Positions 1 through 8,528 of a DNA stretch of 64,000 nucleotides are shown here, piece by piece. The translations under genes were made by a program, and so were the position numbers. The stretch comes from Pseudomonas laurylsulfativorans (GTDB lineage Bacteria > Pseudomonadota > Gammaproteobacteria > Pseudomonadales > Pseudomonadaceae), in NCBI RefSeq assembly GCF_002906155.1, contig NZ_MUJK01000009.1:62001-126000 (forward strand). Direction: 5' to 3'. The stretch's first letter is position 1, and each line of letters begins with the position of its first letter. A model generated the notes under the pieces. It was not told the DNA's origin and searched no databases. It saw nothing but the letters and a program-made list of their open reading frames with translations.

Positions 1-438
1 AAGCCGCCTCCACCGAAGCCGGTTCCCAAGCCCAAACCGGTCGCCAAACCGCAACCAAAGCCGGCGCCAAAGGCTGTTGAGCAACCACCCGCGCCAGCGA
101 AACCGGCAGCGCCCGTCGCGGCCCCGGCACCACCTGCACCGCCGGCGCCGGCACCTGTGACACCGGCTTCCGCCACGGCCGGCTATTTGAGAAACCCGGC
201 GCCGCAATACCCGTCGCTGGCCCAGCGTCGGGGCTGGGAAGGCACGGTGTTGTTGCGCGTGCATGTACTGGCCAGCGGCAAGCCCGGTGAGATCCAGATC
301 CAGAAAAGCAGCGGTCGCGATGCACTCGACGAAGCAGCGCTGAATGCGGTGAAACGCTGGAGTTTCGTGCCGGCCAAGCAAGGTGATGTGGCCCAGGACG
401 GCTGGGTCAGCGTGCCCATCGATTTCAAGATTCATTAA
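1..438 (+). CDS. tonB: TonB energy-transducing protein, C-terminal part (5' end outside window)
   Basis: The frame is open from base 1 to the TAA at 436-438, giving 145 residues of a protein whose start lies upstream. The first 50-60 residues are a Pro/Lys/Ala-rich stretch typical of the rigid periplasmic spacer of TonB. The last 90 residues form a TonB C-terminal domain, with the family pattern around QYPSLAQRRGWEGTV and a closing region ALNAVKRWSFVPA. TonB carries proton-motive energy from ExbB-ExbD in the inner membrane to outer-membrane receptors for siderophores and similar ligands. The stop is 44 bases before exbB, so tonB-exbB-exbD form one operon. The N-terminal membrane anchor is not visible here. 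Confidence 0.93.
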   Translation, partial: KPPPPKPVPKPKPVAKPQPKPAPKAVEQPPAPAKPAAPVAAPAPPAPPAPAPVTPASATAGYLRNPAPQYPSLAQRRGWEGTVLLRVHVLASGKPGEIQIQKSSGRDALDEAALNAVKRWSFVPAKQGDVAQDGWVSVPIDFKIH

Positions 439-482
439 ACCGAAACCAATTTCGCGCGAAACGTTTACACGAGGAATACACC

Positions 483-1208
483 ATGACGTTACTGGCATCT
501 CCACTTGAATCCATCGAAAGCGCGGTGATCTGGCTGCTGGTGGTTTTTTCCGTCGCGACCTGGGGTTTGGCATTGCTCAAGGGCGTGCAGTTCGGGCGCC
601 TGAAGGCACAGGATCGAAAATTTCATCAACAGTTCTGGGCCGCTTCGAGTCTCGATTCGGCTGCCGAACTGAGCGAAACCCGGCCCGGCGCGGCCGCCCG
701 GGTTGCCCAGGCGGGTTATGCGGCCATCCAGGTGGGCGAGGCGCCACAGGCTGCGGACTTGAGCCAGGCGATCAATCATCAGGATCGTCTGGAGAGGGCC
801 TTGCGTCAGCAGATCGTGCGTGAGCGCCGGTCGCTGGAAACCGGGTTGGCGGTGCTTGCGAGCATTGGCAGCACCTCGCCGTTCATTGGTTTGTTCGGCA
901 CGGTGTGGGGAATCATGGAAGCGTTGAAAGGCATCAGCGCGGCGGGCTCGGCAAGCCTGGAAACGGTCGCCGGGCCGATTGGCGCGGCATTGGTCGCCAC
1001 CGGCGTGGGGATCGCCGTCGCGGTGCCGGCGGTGCTGGTTTACAACTACTTTTTGCGCCGTTTGAAACTGACGGCGGCGGACCTGGATGACTTCGCCCAC
1101 GACTTCTACAGCCTGGCGCAGAAGAGTTCGTTCCGTGTGCTGATCCACCCGACGGCGCACAAGGCGGTAGCCCAGGGCAACGCACAGAAAGTGAAGGAGG
1201 CGTCCTGA
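483..1208 (+). CDS. exbB: ExbB/TolQ-family proton channel subunit
   Basis: This 241-aa protein belongs to the MotA/TolQ/ExbB family. It has a hydrophobic segment near residues 14-34 and two more near 120-145 and 165-190, the usual three-helix layout. The conserved stretch GLFGTVWGIMEALKGI just before the second helix is the family hallmark. ExbB forms the pentameric inner-membrane channel that drives TonB. The ATG at 483 follows a GAGGAAT ribosome site. The stop TGA is one base before the exbD start, so the two are translated together. ExbB rather than TolQ is preferred because tonB lies next to it. Confidence 0.93.
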   Translation: MTLLASPLESIESAVIWLLVVFSVATWGLALLKGVQFGRLKAQDRKFHQQFWAASSLDSAAELSETRPGAAARVAQAGYAAIQVGEAPQAADLSQAINHQDRLERALRQQIVRERRSLETGLAVLASIGSTSPFIGLFGTVWGIMEALKGISAAGSASLETVAGPIGAALVATGVGIAVAVPAVLVYNYFLRRLKLTAADLDDFAHDFYSLAQKSSFRVLIHPTAHKAVAQGNAQKVKEAS

Positions 1209-1209
1209 T

Positions 1210-1611
1210 ATGGCCTTCTCCACGCAAGACACTGATGAGGTGCTCAGCGAGATCAACGTGACGCCGTTGGTGGATGTGATGTTGGTGTTGTTGGTGGTGT
1301 TCATTGTCACCGCACCGCTGCTGACCAACGCCATTCCGATCAACCTGCCCAAGACCGAAGCGGTGGCGCCGGTGGAGCAGAAAGACCCGTTGGTAGTGAG
1401 CATCGACGGGGCCGGCAAACTGTTTATCAACAAGGACGAGATACAACCGGACTTGCTGGAGTTCAACCTCAAGTCGGCGAAGGCCAAGGACCCCGAGGTG
1501 CGCGTGCAGTTGCAGGCCGACGATGGGGTGAATTACGGCGAAGTGGCGCGGGCCATGGCGTCGATTGAGCGGGCAGGGATTACCAAGCTGTCGGTGATTA
1601 CTGCGCGTTAA
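1210..1611 (+). CDS. exbD: ExbD/TolR-family biopolymer transport protein
   Basis: This 133-aa protein has one membrane helix near residues 20-38. It carries the conserved aspartate in the sequence TPLVDVMLVLLVV, the residue thought to carry protons within the ExbB pentamer. The rest is a periplasmic domain. It sits one base after exbB, and a strong terminator follows 16 bases after its stop, so it ends the tonB-exbBD operon. The length is normal for the family. Confidence 0.93.
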   Translation: MAFSTQDTDEVLSEINVTPLVDVMLVLLVVFIVTAPLLTNAIPINLPKTEAVAPVEQKDPLVVSIDGAGKLFINKDEIQPDLLEFNLKSAKAKDPEVRVQLQADDGVNYGEVARAMASIERAGITKLSVITAR

Positions 1612-1627
1612 CAAATTTTCGTTTTCC

Positions 1628-1665
1628 GGGGCCGTCTCCTTGGCAGGGTGCGGCCCCTTTTTTTT
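1628..1665 (+). terminator. Rho-independent terminator of tonB-exbB-exbD
   Basis: A GGGGCCG / CGGCCCC stem (1628-1634 with 1651-1657) is followed directly by eight T residues. It lies 16 bases after the exbD stop, on the strand of the operon. Confidence 0.9.
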
Positions 1666-1696
1666 GCCTCGATTTCAGCAGCACCACAACCCGCCT

Positions 1697-1788
1697 TGTA
1701 GGCGCTGGCTTGCCAGCGATAGCGGCGGGACAGGCAACATCTTTATCGACTGGGAGGACGCCTTCGCTGGCAAGCCAGCTCCTACAGG
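1697..1788. repeat. Short REP pair (REPIN), GCTGGCTTGCCAGC type
   Basis: Two inverted REP copies, TGTAGGCGCTGGCTTGCCAG at 1697 and its inverse ending about 1788, flank a 45-base spacer. This is a pair of Pseudomonas REP units in a non-coding gap. Confidence 0.85.
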
Positions 1789-1901
1789 TCGGCACTTTAT
1801 ATTCGATATGGGTCTTAATAAATAGCTTCTTATTCCTTAACGAATATAAATCCTCTCCCTATACTCGACCGGGAACAGACACGCAGCAGGAGAGCTCCCC
1901 C

Positions 1902-2483
1902 ATGCGCAACGAATCAATTCGCTACCTGATTGTGCCGGGCTGGCAAGGATCGCCGGAAGATCATTGGCAAAGCCATTGGCAGAACAGCCTGCCGAACAGT
2001 GCGCGGGTGGAGCAGGCTGACTGGCTGACGCCGCGTCGCGAAGACTGGGTCGCGGCGCTGGCCGAGGCGATTGCCGCCGACAGCACGCCGGTCATCCTGA
2101 TCGCCCATAGCCTGGGTTGCATCACCGTCGCCCATTGGGCCGCCACCGCTCCCGTGCAGTTTTTGCGTCAAGTGCGCGGCGCCCTGCTGGTCGCACCAGC
2201 GGATGTCGAGCGCCCGGCCTGCGCGCCGGCCTTGCGCAATTTCGCGCCAATCCCGACGGACCTGCTGCCATTCCCGAGCCAGGTTGTCAGTTCCGACAAC
2301 GACAGCGCCGTCAGTGCACCGCGGGCCCTGGAACTGGCGCGCCACTGGGGCGCCGAGGCGGGGATTCTGGCGGGAGCGGGGCATATCAACGTCAAGTCCG
2401 GTCACCAGCGCTGGGAGCAGGGTTTTGCCTATCTCTATCGCTTGCAGAACCGCATGGAACACCACGCCTTGCGCCGCGCTTGA
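1902..2483 (+). CDS. RBBP9/YdeN-family alpha/beta hydrolase
   Basis: This 193-aa protein has the compact alpha/beta-hydrolase fold of the RBBP9/YdeN family. It opens with YLIVPGWQGSPEDHWQSHW, a signature of the group. The nucleophile is the serine in AHSLG near residue 72, the acid is probably the Asp in SSDNDS, and the histidine is in GAGHIN near residue 165. The substrate is unknown; family members are putative serine hydrolases. The ATG at 1902 is chosen because AGGAG lies nine bases upstream. The frame stays open upstream into the REP pair, but no ribosome site supports an earlier start. It stands alone between exbD and the sfnR-like gene. Confidence 0.85.
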   Translation: MRNESIRYLIVPGWQGSPEDHWQSHWQNSLPNSARVEQADWLTPRREDWVAALAEAIAADSTPVILIAHSLGCITVAHWAATAPVQFLRQVRGALLVAPADVERPACAPALRNFAPIPTDLLPFPSQVVSSDNDSAVSAPRALELARHWGAEAGILAGAGHINVKSGHQRWEQGFAYLYRLQNRMEHHALRRA

Positions 2484-2548
2484 ACCTTTTGAATGTTCTT
2501 TTTCCGTAAACGCCCCCGTCTCCCGGCGGTTTTGGGCGGGAGTCTGCC

Positions 2549-3469
2549 ATGAGCTTTGAAACCTTCGGTCAGCCGCTGCTGACCTTTCCCGATGCTGAAA
2601 AAAGTCCATTGAGCATCCGCGCCAAGGCGCTGGTGTTTGTCGATCCGCGCTCACGGCAATTACGTGAAGACCTTGAGCAACTGGCCACGCGTTCGGTGTC
2701 AGTGCTTATCCGTGGCGAAACCGGCACCGGCAAGGAATTGCTCGCGCGCCACATCCACCGCGCCAGTGATCGCGGCGGGTTATTCGTGTCGGTCAACTGC
2801 GGCGCAATCAGCCCGACTTACGCCGACGCCGAGTTGTTTGGCTACGCCGCGGGCAGCTACAGCGGCTCGGCGAGCAGTCGTGCCGGGTGGTTCGGTTCGG
2901 CCAACGGCGGCACGCTGTACCTGGATGAAATCGGCGACCTTCCGCTGCCAATCCAGATCAAGCTGCTCGCCGCCCTGGAGAACCACGAAGTCACCCGCGT
3001 CGGCGCTCAGCAGCCGAGCCCGGTGGATGTGCGGCTGGTGGCGGCTACCAGTATCGATCTGGCCCAGGCGGTTGCCGCCGGGAAATTCCATGAGCGGCTC
3101 TATCACTACCTCAGCGAAGGCCCGCTCGAACTGCCGGCGCTGCGCGAACGCACGGGCGACATCCTGTCGCTGGCCGAATACTTCCTCGGCATCTACAGCC
3201 AGCGCCTCGACTTGCCGGTGCCGCTGATCAGTGAAGCGGCGCAGCTTGTACTGGAGCGTCACAGTTGGCCGGGCAACACCCGGGAGCTGGAAAACATCAT
3301 TCACTTTGCGCTGCTGGTGAGTACGGGCGACGAGATTTTGCCGGAGCATCTGAACCTGCCGGATTCGCTCACGCAAATTGCGCATCAGGTAACGCAGATT
3401 CTTGGCAACGGATCTGCGACGGAAAAAGACGCCTTGAAGCAACTCCTCAAAAACGCGGGAATCCTGTAG
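2549..3469 (+). CDS. SfnR-type sigma-54 activator, apparently degenerate
   Basis: This 306-aa AAA+ sigma-54 activator has no receiver domain. Walker A is GETGTGKE (about residue 56) and Walker B is in YLDEIGDLPLP (about 130). The sigma-54 contact loop, normally GAFTGA or GAYTGA, reads GSYSGS here. After the AAA+ core, near residue 270, the usual Fis-type helix-turn-helix is missing or nearly so. The last residues, KDALKQLLKNAGIL, resemble only the end of an SfnR C-terminus. The TAG stop lies inside a REP element. SfnR proteins activate dimethyl sulfone and sulfonate use genes, which fits the sulfur genes nearby, but this copy may not work normally. Confidence 0.75.
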   Translation: MSFETFGQPLLTFPDAEKSPLSIRAKALVFVDPRSRQLREDLEQLATRSVSVLIRGETGTGKELLARHIHRASDRGGLFVSVNCGAISPTYADAELFGYAAGSYSGSASSRAGWFGSANGGTLYLDEIGDLPLPIQIKLLAALENHEVTRVGAQQPSPVDVRLVAATSIDLAQAVAAGKFHERLYHYLSEGPLELPALRERTGDILSLAEYFLGIYSQRLDLPVPLISEAAQLVLERHSWPGNTRELENIIHFALLVSTGDEILPEHLNLPDSLTQIAHQVTQILGNGSATEKDALKQLLKNAGIL

Positions 3470-3564
3470 GAGCGAGCTCGCTCGCGAAGAACGTCAACAA
3501 TGACACGGTTTTCCTGAATGAACGCGTTGCCCTTACGTCCATCGCGAGCGAGCTCGCTCCTACA
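3465..3564. repeat. Short REP pair (REPIN) overlapping the sfnR-like stop codon
   Basis: Inverted units TGTAGGAGCGAGCTCGCTCG (from 3465) and its inverse ending near 3564 flank a spacer of about 50 bases. The TAG stop of the upstream gene (3467-3469) is part of the first unit. Confidence 0.88.
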
Positions 3565-3745
3565 CAAAGGGAATCTACGAGTTAGAGCTGTATGAACAAA
3601 ATGGAATATGAAGCTGAATAAACGTTATTGTTCGGGAATAAAAAATCCCGGTATTGTCCGCATCACGCCAGCGATAGCACTTCACTGGCACTCTCGTTTT
3701 CAAGCCGTCGCCACAAGCGACTGTGATTTTCGATAAGGACACTGC

Positions 3746-4528
3746 ATGAAAAAGGTTCTGTTGTTCACCGCACTGGCGGCTGCCCTGACCTCGGGCCTGG
3801 CCCAGGCTGGCGAGAAACTGGTGGTTGCGGCGACCCCGATTCCACACGCCGAGATTCTTGAGCTGATCAAGCCGACCCTCGCCAAAGAAGGCGTGGACCT
3901 GGAAATCAAAGTCTTCACCGACTACGTTCAGCCGAACGTGCAGGTCGACCAGAAGCGCCTGGACGCCAACTACTTCCAGACCCTGCCGTACCTCAAAAGC
4001 TTCAACGAAGGTAAAGGCACTCACCTTGAAACCGTGATCGGCGTACACGTTGAACCTTTCGGCGGTTACTCGAAGAAAGTCAAAACCCTGGCTGAGCTCA
4101 AAGACGGCGCGACTATCGCCATCCCGAACGAAGGCAGCAACAGCGGCCGTGCCCTGATCCTGCTGCAGAAGGCTGGCCTGATCGAGCTGAAAGACCCGAA
4201 AAACGCCCTGGCCACCCCGAAAGACATCGCCAAGAACCCGCACAACTTCAAGTTCAAGGAACTTGAATCCGCCATGCTGCCACGCGTGCTGGATCAGGTC
4301 GACCTGGACATGATCAACACCAACTACGCGCTGGAAGCCGGTCTGAACCCGGCTAAAGACGCTCTGGTGATCGAAGGTGCCGACTCGCCTTACGTGAACT
4401 TCCTGGTGGCCCGTCCGGACAACAAGGACAGCGTTGCCATCCAGAAACTGGCCAAAGCCCTGACCAGCCCGGAAGTGAAAGCGTTCATCGCAGAGAAGTA
4501 CAAAGGCGCGGTACTGCCAGCGTTCTGA
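3746..4528 (+). CDS. MetQ/NlpA-family periplasmic substrate-binding protein, orphan
   Basis: This 260-aa protein is of the NlpA/MetQ family, the binding proteins of D/L-methionine-type ABC importers. It has a cleavable signal peptide (MKKVLLFTALAAALTSGLAQA) with no lipobox cysteine, so it is probably soluble in the periplasm. Family landmarks are YVQPNVQVDQKRLDANYFQ and IPNEGSNSGRALILLQ. The ATG follows AAGGA by seven bases. No ATPase or permease gene is adjacent. It may feed the MetNI pair at 13.4-15.1 kb or another transporter, which is inference. A terminator follows it. It lies downstream of the sfnR-like regulator. Confidence 0.88.
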   Translation: MKKVLLFTALAAALTSGLAQAGEKLVVAATPIPHAEILELIKPTLAKEGVDLEIKVFTDYVQPNVQVDQKRLDANYFQTLPYLKSFNEGKGTHLETVIGVHVEPFGGYSKKVKTLAELKDGATIAIPNEGSNSGRALILLQKAGLIELKDPKNALATPKDIAKNPHNFKFKELESAMLPRVLDQVDLDMINTNYALEAGLNPAKDALVIEGADSPYVNFLVARPDNKDSVAIQKLAKALTSPEVKAFIAEKYKGAVLPAF

Positions 4529-4558
4529 TTCGCGAAGCAAACCCCTTCAAGGTTTCAA

Positions 4559-4592
4559 ACGCCGACGGCTGATACAGCGTCGGCGTTTTTTT
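4559..4592 (+). terminator. Rho-independent terminator after the MetQ-like gene
   Basis: The stem ACGCCGAC / GTCGGCGT is followed by seven T residues and begins 30 bases after the stop codon. Confidence 0.9.
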
Positions 4593-4620
4593 ATGTGTGT
4601 CCCTGCGGCGAAGGCGCTCT

Positions 4621-4742
4621 TGTGGCGAGGGGGCTTGCCCCCGTTCGAATGCGCAGCATTCGCCCAAGGTGCGTCATTAAGATTTTTGGGAGGTTACATG
4701 GGGCCGCTTCGCAGCCCAACGGGGGCAAGCCCCCTCGCCACA
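4621..4742. repeat. Long REP-type inverted repeat (TGTGGCGAGGGGGCTTG class)
   Basis: The arms TGTGGCGAGGGGGCTTGCCC and its inverse at 4721-4742 flank a secondary GAATGCGCAGCATTC hairpin and spacer. It is one of nine such elements in the window. Confidence 0.88.
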
Positions 4743-4755
4743 AGATCAACAGCCT

Positions 4756-4851
4756 TCAGGCCGCCTTGGTCTCCAGGGCCCTGCGCAACGCCATCAAGAG
4801 TTTCAGAATGTCCTGCGGATCCAGCCGTTGCGGCGTTTGTGCGTCTGCCAT
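4756..4851 (-). CDS. Candidate 31-aa small protein
   Basis: A short frame encodes 31 residues starting MADAQTPQRLDPQDILKLLM and ending in ALRRALETKAA. The ATG at 4851-4849 is preceded by AAGGA with a seven-base gap, a good ribosome site. The C-terminal half would form an amphipathic helix with Leu, Arg and Ala. It lies 139 bases after the AAA ATPase gene on the same strand, and its stop touches the REP element. I do not recognise the family and assign no function. Conservation of the reading frame in related genomes would decide whether it is real. Confidence 0.5.
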   Translation of the reverse strand: MADAQTPQRLDPQDILKLLMALRRALETKAA

Positions 4852-4990
4852 GTTCTCGTCCTTGTGAGGTTCTGGCCGGGAGTCTGGCCAAAAGTGGTTC
4901 GTCCTTGGAGGCGTGTTTCGAAAAAAAGATTCTTCCTACGGCGCAAGGGAAAATAGACGTCTTCCATCGTCCCGGCAAATCGGCCGTCGT

Positions 4991-6187
4991 TCAATCGGGC
5001 CAATACCACGCCGGCTCATCCAGCATTCGTTGCCCGACAATCCCTGTCTGGCCGAGATTTTTCTCCAGCACGATGCAATTGCAGTCGGGGTCTTCCTGTA
5101 ACGCCGAAATCAAGCGCCGGGCATGAGACACCACCCATACCTGGCACTGCTCGGAGGCGCGAATGATCAAGCGTGCCAGCGCCGGAAGCAGATCCGGATG
5201 CAGGCTGGTTTCCGGCTCGTTCAGCACCATCAGTGTCGGCGGCCGAGGTGTCAGCAGTGCCGCGACCAGCAGCAGGTAACGCAACGTTCCGTCCGACAAC
5301 TCGGCGGCCGATAGCGGTCGCAATAAACCTTCCTGGAAAAACTCGATGGCAAAGCGACCTCCCGGCAGTGGTTCGATGTTCAGTCGCGCGCCGGGGAAGG
5401 CATCGCTGATGGCGGCCTGCAACGCCTCCTGATCGCCGATCTCGATGATCGTCTGCAAGGCCGCCGCCAGATCGCGTCCGTCGTGATGCAGCACCGGCGT
5501 GCGGGTGCCCAGTTGCGGTTGGCGCGCGGGTGCTTCGGCATCGCTGCGAAAGTGATCGTAGAAACGCCAGCGGCGGATGAACTCACGCATCTCCAGCACT
5601 TCCGGGGAGCTGCGCAGGCTGCCGACCTGGTCGAACAGGCTGTCGAACATCGGCGTGTGCTGCGCCAGTACATCCCACTTGCGGTTGGCGCGGGCACGGA
5701 TCATCGGACCGTCACGGTCGACCAGCAGACTGGCCGGGCGATAGAGCGCACCGGCCCACAGGCATTCCCGCTTGATCTGTGGGTCGAGGTTGAAACGTGA
5801 GGGTATCGGCCAGCAGTGCCCCGGCAGCATAAAATTGCCCTGTGAAACGGGCAGTCCCAAGCTGATCGAGTAGCCGAAGTCCTCTCCCGCAAACCCCAGG
5901 CGCAAGCGTTTGGCACCGTGGTTCACGGTCGGCTCGATGGGTACTTCACCGTTGCGCATGCGCCGGGAGATGGTTTCCGGCCCGGCCCAGAAAGTCGAAT
6001 CCAGCCCGCCTTCACGGGCCAGCGCATTGACCACGCCGCCCTGGGCGGTTTCCGCCAGCAGGCGCAGCGCACGGTAGAGATTGGATTTACCGCTGCCGTT
6101 GGGGCCGGTGATCAGATTCAGTCGGCCCAGCGGGATCACCAGTTTGTTGATCGAGCGGTAATTGGCTACCGCGAGGGTCGTGAGCAT
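4991..6187 (-). CDS. AAA family ATPase, SMC/RecF-like (AAA_21 type)
   Basis: This 398-aa ATPase has an ABC/SMC-style head. Walker A is GPNGSGKSN at about residues 29-37, an ABC-like signature lies around LSDGTLRYLLL, and Walker B is LMVLNEPETSLHP near residue 315. A conserved histidine switch follows in VVSHARRL. It has no coiled coil long enough for a true SMC and no visible TOPRIM domain, so it differs from OLD nucleases. Members of this group are often annotated only as ATP-binding proteins, and the role is unknown. The ATG follows AGGAA by seven bases. It is divergent from the efflux operon across a 176-base gap. Confidence 0.8.
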   Translation of the reverse strand: MLTTLAVANYRSINKLVIPLGRLNLITGPNGSGKSNLYRALRLLAETAQGGVVNALAREGGLDSTFWAGPETISRRMRNGEVPIEPTVNHGAKRLRLGFAGEDFGYSISLGLPVSQGNFMLPGHCWPIPSRFNLDPQIKRECLWAGALYRPASLLVDRDGPMIRARANRKWDVLAQHTPMFDSLFDQVGSLRSSPEVLEMREFIRRWRFYDHFRSDAEAPARQPQLGTRTPVLHHDGRDLAAALQTIIEIGDQEALQAAISDAFPGARLNIEPLPGGRFAIEFFQEGLLRPLSAAELSDGTLRYLLLVAALLTPRPPTLMVLNEPETSLHPDLLPALARLIIRASEQCQVWVVSHARRLISALQEDPDCNCIVLEKNLGQTGIVGQRMLDEPAWYWPD

Positions 6188-6363
6188 GTGGGTTCCTGGG
6201 GCGGGATCGGCCGGGGCTCATTGTCGGGCATGCGCAGGCGTCTAGCGCAACTGTTTCAGGGTTAAAAAGTGTGAATTTTTTCTTCATAAGACGCTCGTGC
6301 AAGGTTTCAAGTCTGTTCTAAGCTCTCTGTCGAGTTGTCCATAAAAAAGGCCAAGGAGTTTGC

Positions 6364-7467
6364 ATGGCGGGTCCCGGATTAAAAGTAGTAATGGCCTTGA
6401 GTGTCGTCACCCTGCTAACGGCGTGCGAGGAGAAAAAACCCGTGCAGGAATACCTGCCACGGGTGTTCGTGCAGGTCGTCAAGCCAGCGGATTACGCAGC
6501 ATCGGTCACCCTCACCGGCGATATCCAGGCGCGGGTACAGACGGAGCTGTCCTTCCGTGTCGGTGGCAAGATCATCCAGCGCTCGGTTGACGTTGGCGAT
6601 CGTGTGACCGCCAAGCAAGTGCTCGCCCGGCTCGACCCCAAGGATCTGCAGACCAACGTCGACTCGGCCCAGGCGCAAGTGGTCGCCGAACAGGCGCGGG
6701 TGAAGCAGAGCGCGGCGGCATTCGTGCGTCAGCAAAAACTCCTGCCCAAGGGTTACACCAGCCAGAGCGAATATGACTCGGCCCAAGCCACCTTGCACAG
6801 CAGCCAGAGCGCCTTGAGCGCGGCCCAGGCGCAGTTGGCCAATGCCAGGGATCAGTTGAGCTATACGGCGTTGATTGCCGATGCACCGGGGATCATTACC
6901 GAGCGCCAGGCAGAAGTCGGCCAAGTGGTTCAGGCGACGATGCCGATCTTCAGCCTGGCCCGGGACGGCGACCGCGATGCGGTGTTCAACGTCTATGAAT
7001 CGCTGCTGGCGGAGAAGCCCAAGGATCAAACCATTGTCCTGAGCCTGCTCGACAACCCTGCGATCAAAACCACTGGCACCGTGCGTGAAGTCACCCCGTC
7101 GGTGTCGGCGCAATCGGGCACCGTGCAGGTCAAGGTCGGCCTCAACAGCCTGCCCGACGGTATGCAATTGGGCTCGGTGGTGAGCGCCACGGCCAGGGGG
7201 TCGGGCAAGTCGGTCATCGAGTTGCCGTGGTCGGCACTGACAAAAAACATCAGTGAACCTGCAGTCTGGATCGTCGACGACAAGGGCAAGGCCCAGTTGC
7301 ATACGGTGACGGTCAGTCGCTACCTGACCGGCAAGATCATCGTCAGCGACGGGTTGAAGGACGGCGACAAAGTCATCATTGCGGGCGGGCAGTTGCTGCA
7401 CCCGGACATGGAAGTCGAGATTGCCGAAAACACTTACAAGGATCTGACGTGGGGAGCAAAGCCATGA
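6364..7467 (+). CDS. triA: RND efflux periplasmic adaptor lipoprotein, first of two (TriA-like)
   Basis: This 367-aa membrane-fusion protein begins with a lipoprotein signal ending LLTAC, so the mature N-terminus would be an acylated cysteine near residue 21. A lipoyl-like half motif (SFRVGGKIIQRSVDVGD), a long helical hairpin rich in Gln/Ala and a beta-barrel domain follow. It links the inner-membrane RND pump to the outer-membrane channel. Two adaptor genes followed by one pump of about 1015 aa is the layout of P. aeruginosa triABC, the triclosan efflux system. The symbol is given on that layout and the sequence style. Its stop overlaps the next start (ATGA). Confidence 0.8.
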   Translation: MAGPGLKVVMALSVVTLLTACEEKKPVQEYLPRVFVQVVKPADYAASVTLTGDIQARVQTELSFRVGGKIIQRSVDVGDRVTAKQVLARLDPKDLQTNVDSAQAQVVAEQARVKQSAAAFVRQQKLLPKGYTSQSEYDSAQATLHSSQSALSAAQAQLANARDQLSYTALIADAPGIITERQAEVGQVVQATMPIFSLARDGDRDAVFNVYESLLAEKPKDQTIVLSLLDNPAIKTTGTVREVTPSVSAQSGTVQVKVGLNSLPDGMQLGSVVSATARGSGKSVIELPWSALTKNISEPAVWIVDDKGKAQLHTVTVSRYLTGKIIVSDGLKDGDKVIIAGGQLLHPDMEVEIAENTYKDLTWGAKP

Positions 7468-8528
7468 AGCCTTTATGGGCGTTGTCCATCGGGCTGGTGC
7501 TGAGCGCCTGTTCCAAGAGTGAACCGCCGCCGGCACCGGTTCGGCCGGTGTTGTCGATCAAGGTTCAGGCCTTGAACGAAGAGGACCTGGGCCGCTTCGC
7601 CGGCAGTATCCAGGCACGCTATGAAAGCAATACCGGGTTCCGCGTGGGTGGGCGAATCGCCAGCCGTAACGTCGATGTCGGCACCGAGGTGGAGAAGGGC
7701 ACGTTGCTCGCCACCCTCGATCCTTCGGATCAACAGAACCAATTGCGTTCGGCCCAGGGCGATCTGGCGAAAATCCAGGCGCAACTGATCAACGCCAAAG
7801 CCACCGCCCAGCGTCAGCAAGCCTTGTTTGACCGCGGGGTCGGCGCGCAGGCGCAACTGGATGAAGCCAATACGGACCTGAAAACCACCCAGGCCTCCCT
7901 CGATCAGGCCCGGGCGGCCGTCAACCAGAGCAAGGACCAACTGGGCTACACCGAGCTGCGCGCCGATCATAAAGCCGTGGTCACCGCGTGGAGCGCCGAG
8001 GCCGGGCAAGTGGTCTCGGCGGGTCAGCAAGTGGTGACCCTGGCGCAACCGGACATCAAGGAAGCGGTGATCGATCTGCCCGATACCCTGGTCGACCAAC
8101 TGCCCAGCGACGTGGTGTTCCTGGTCGCGACGCAACTCGATCCGAACACCAACACCACCGCGATCATCCGTGAAATCGAGCCTCAGGCTCAAAGCGCCAC
8201 GCGCACCCGTCGCGCTCGCCTGACCCTGGCCGAAACGCCAGAAGGCTTTCGTCTTGGCACGGCCATCAGCGTCACCCTGAGCTCGGCGATCAAGCCGCGC
8301 ATCGAACTGCCGATCACCGCGCTGCAGGAGGTCGATGGCAAGCCACGCATCTGGGTGATTGATGCACAGAGTAAAACCGTCTCCCCTCGTGACATCACCG
8401 TGATCAGCCGCACCGACAGCACCGTGGTGCTGGCTGGCGGCGTGAAGAACGGCGAGCGAGTGGTCAGTGCCGGTGTGAACAGCCTCAAGCCGGGGCAACC
8501 AGTGAAAATCGACGAGGACAGTCAATGA
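7464..8528 (+). CDS. triB: RND efflux periplasmic adaptor lipoprotein, second (TriB-like)
   Basis: This 354-aa adaptor, like its neighbour, has a lipoprotein signal (LVLSAC, then SKSEPPPAPVRPV). The lipoyl half motif is GFRVGGRIASRNVDVGTEVE, followed by the alpha-hairpin and barrel. The start ATG at 7464 overlaps the upstream stop as ATGA and has GGGGAG upstream, so an in-frame GTG at 7449 is rejected. The two adaptors are clearly related and probably assemble as a mixed ring on one RND trimer, as described for TriA/TriB. Its stop overlaps the pump start (ATGA), so all three genes are coupled. Confidence 0.8.
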   Translation: MKPLWALSIGLVLSACSKSEPPPAPVRPVLSIKVQALNEEDLGRFAGSIQARYESNTGFRVGGRIASRNVDVGTEVEKGTLLATLDPSDQQNQLRSAQGDLAKIQAQLINAKATAQRQQALFDRGVGAQAQLDEANTDLKTTQASLDQARAAVNQSKDQLGYTELRADHKAVVTAWSAEAGQVVSAGQQVVTLAQPDIKEAVIDLPDTLVDQLPSDVVFLVATQLDPNTNTTAIIREIEPQAQSATRTRRARLTLAETPEGFRLGTAISVTLSSAIKPRIELPITALQEVDGKPRIWVIDAQSKTVSPRDITVISRTDSTVVLAGGVKNGERVVSAGVNSLKPGQPVKIDEDSQ

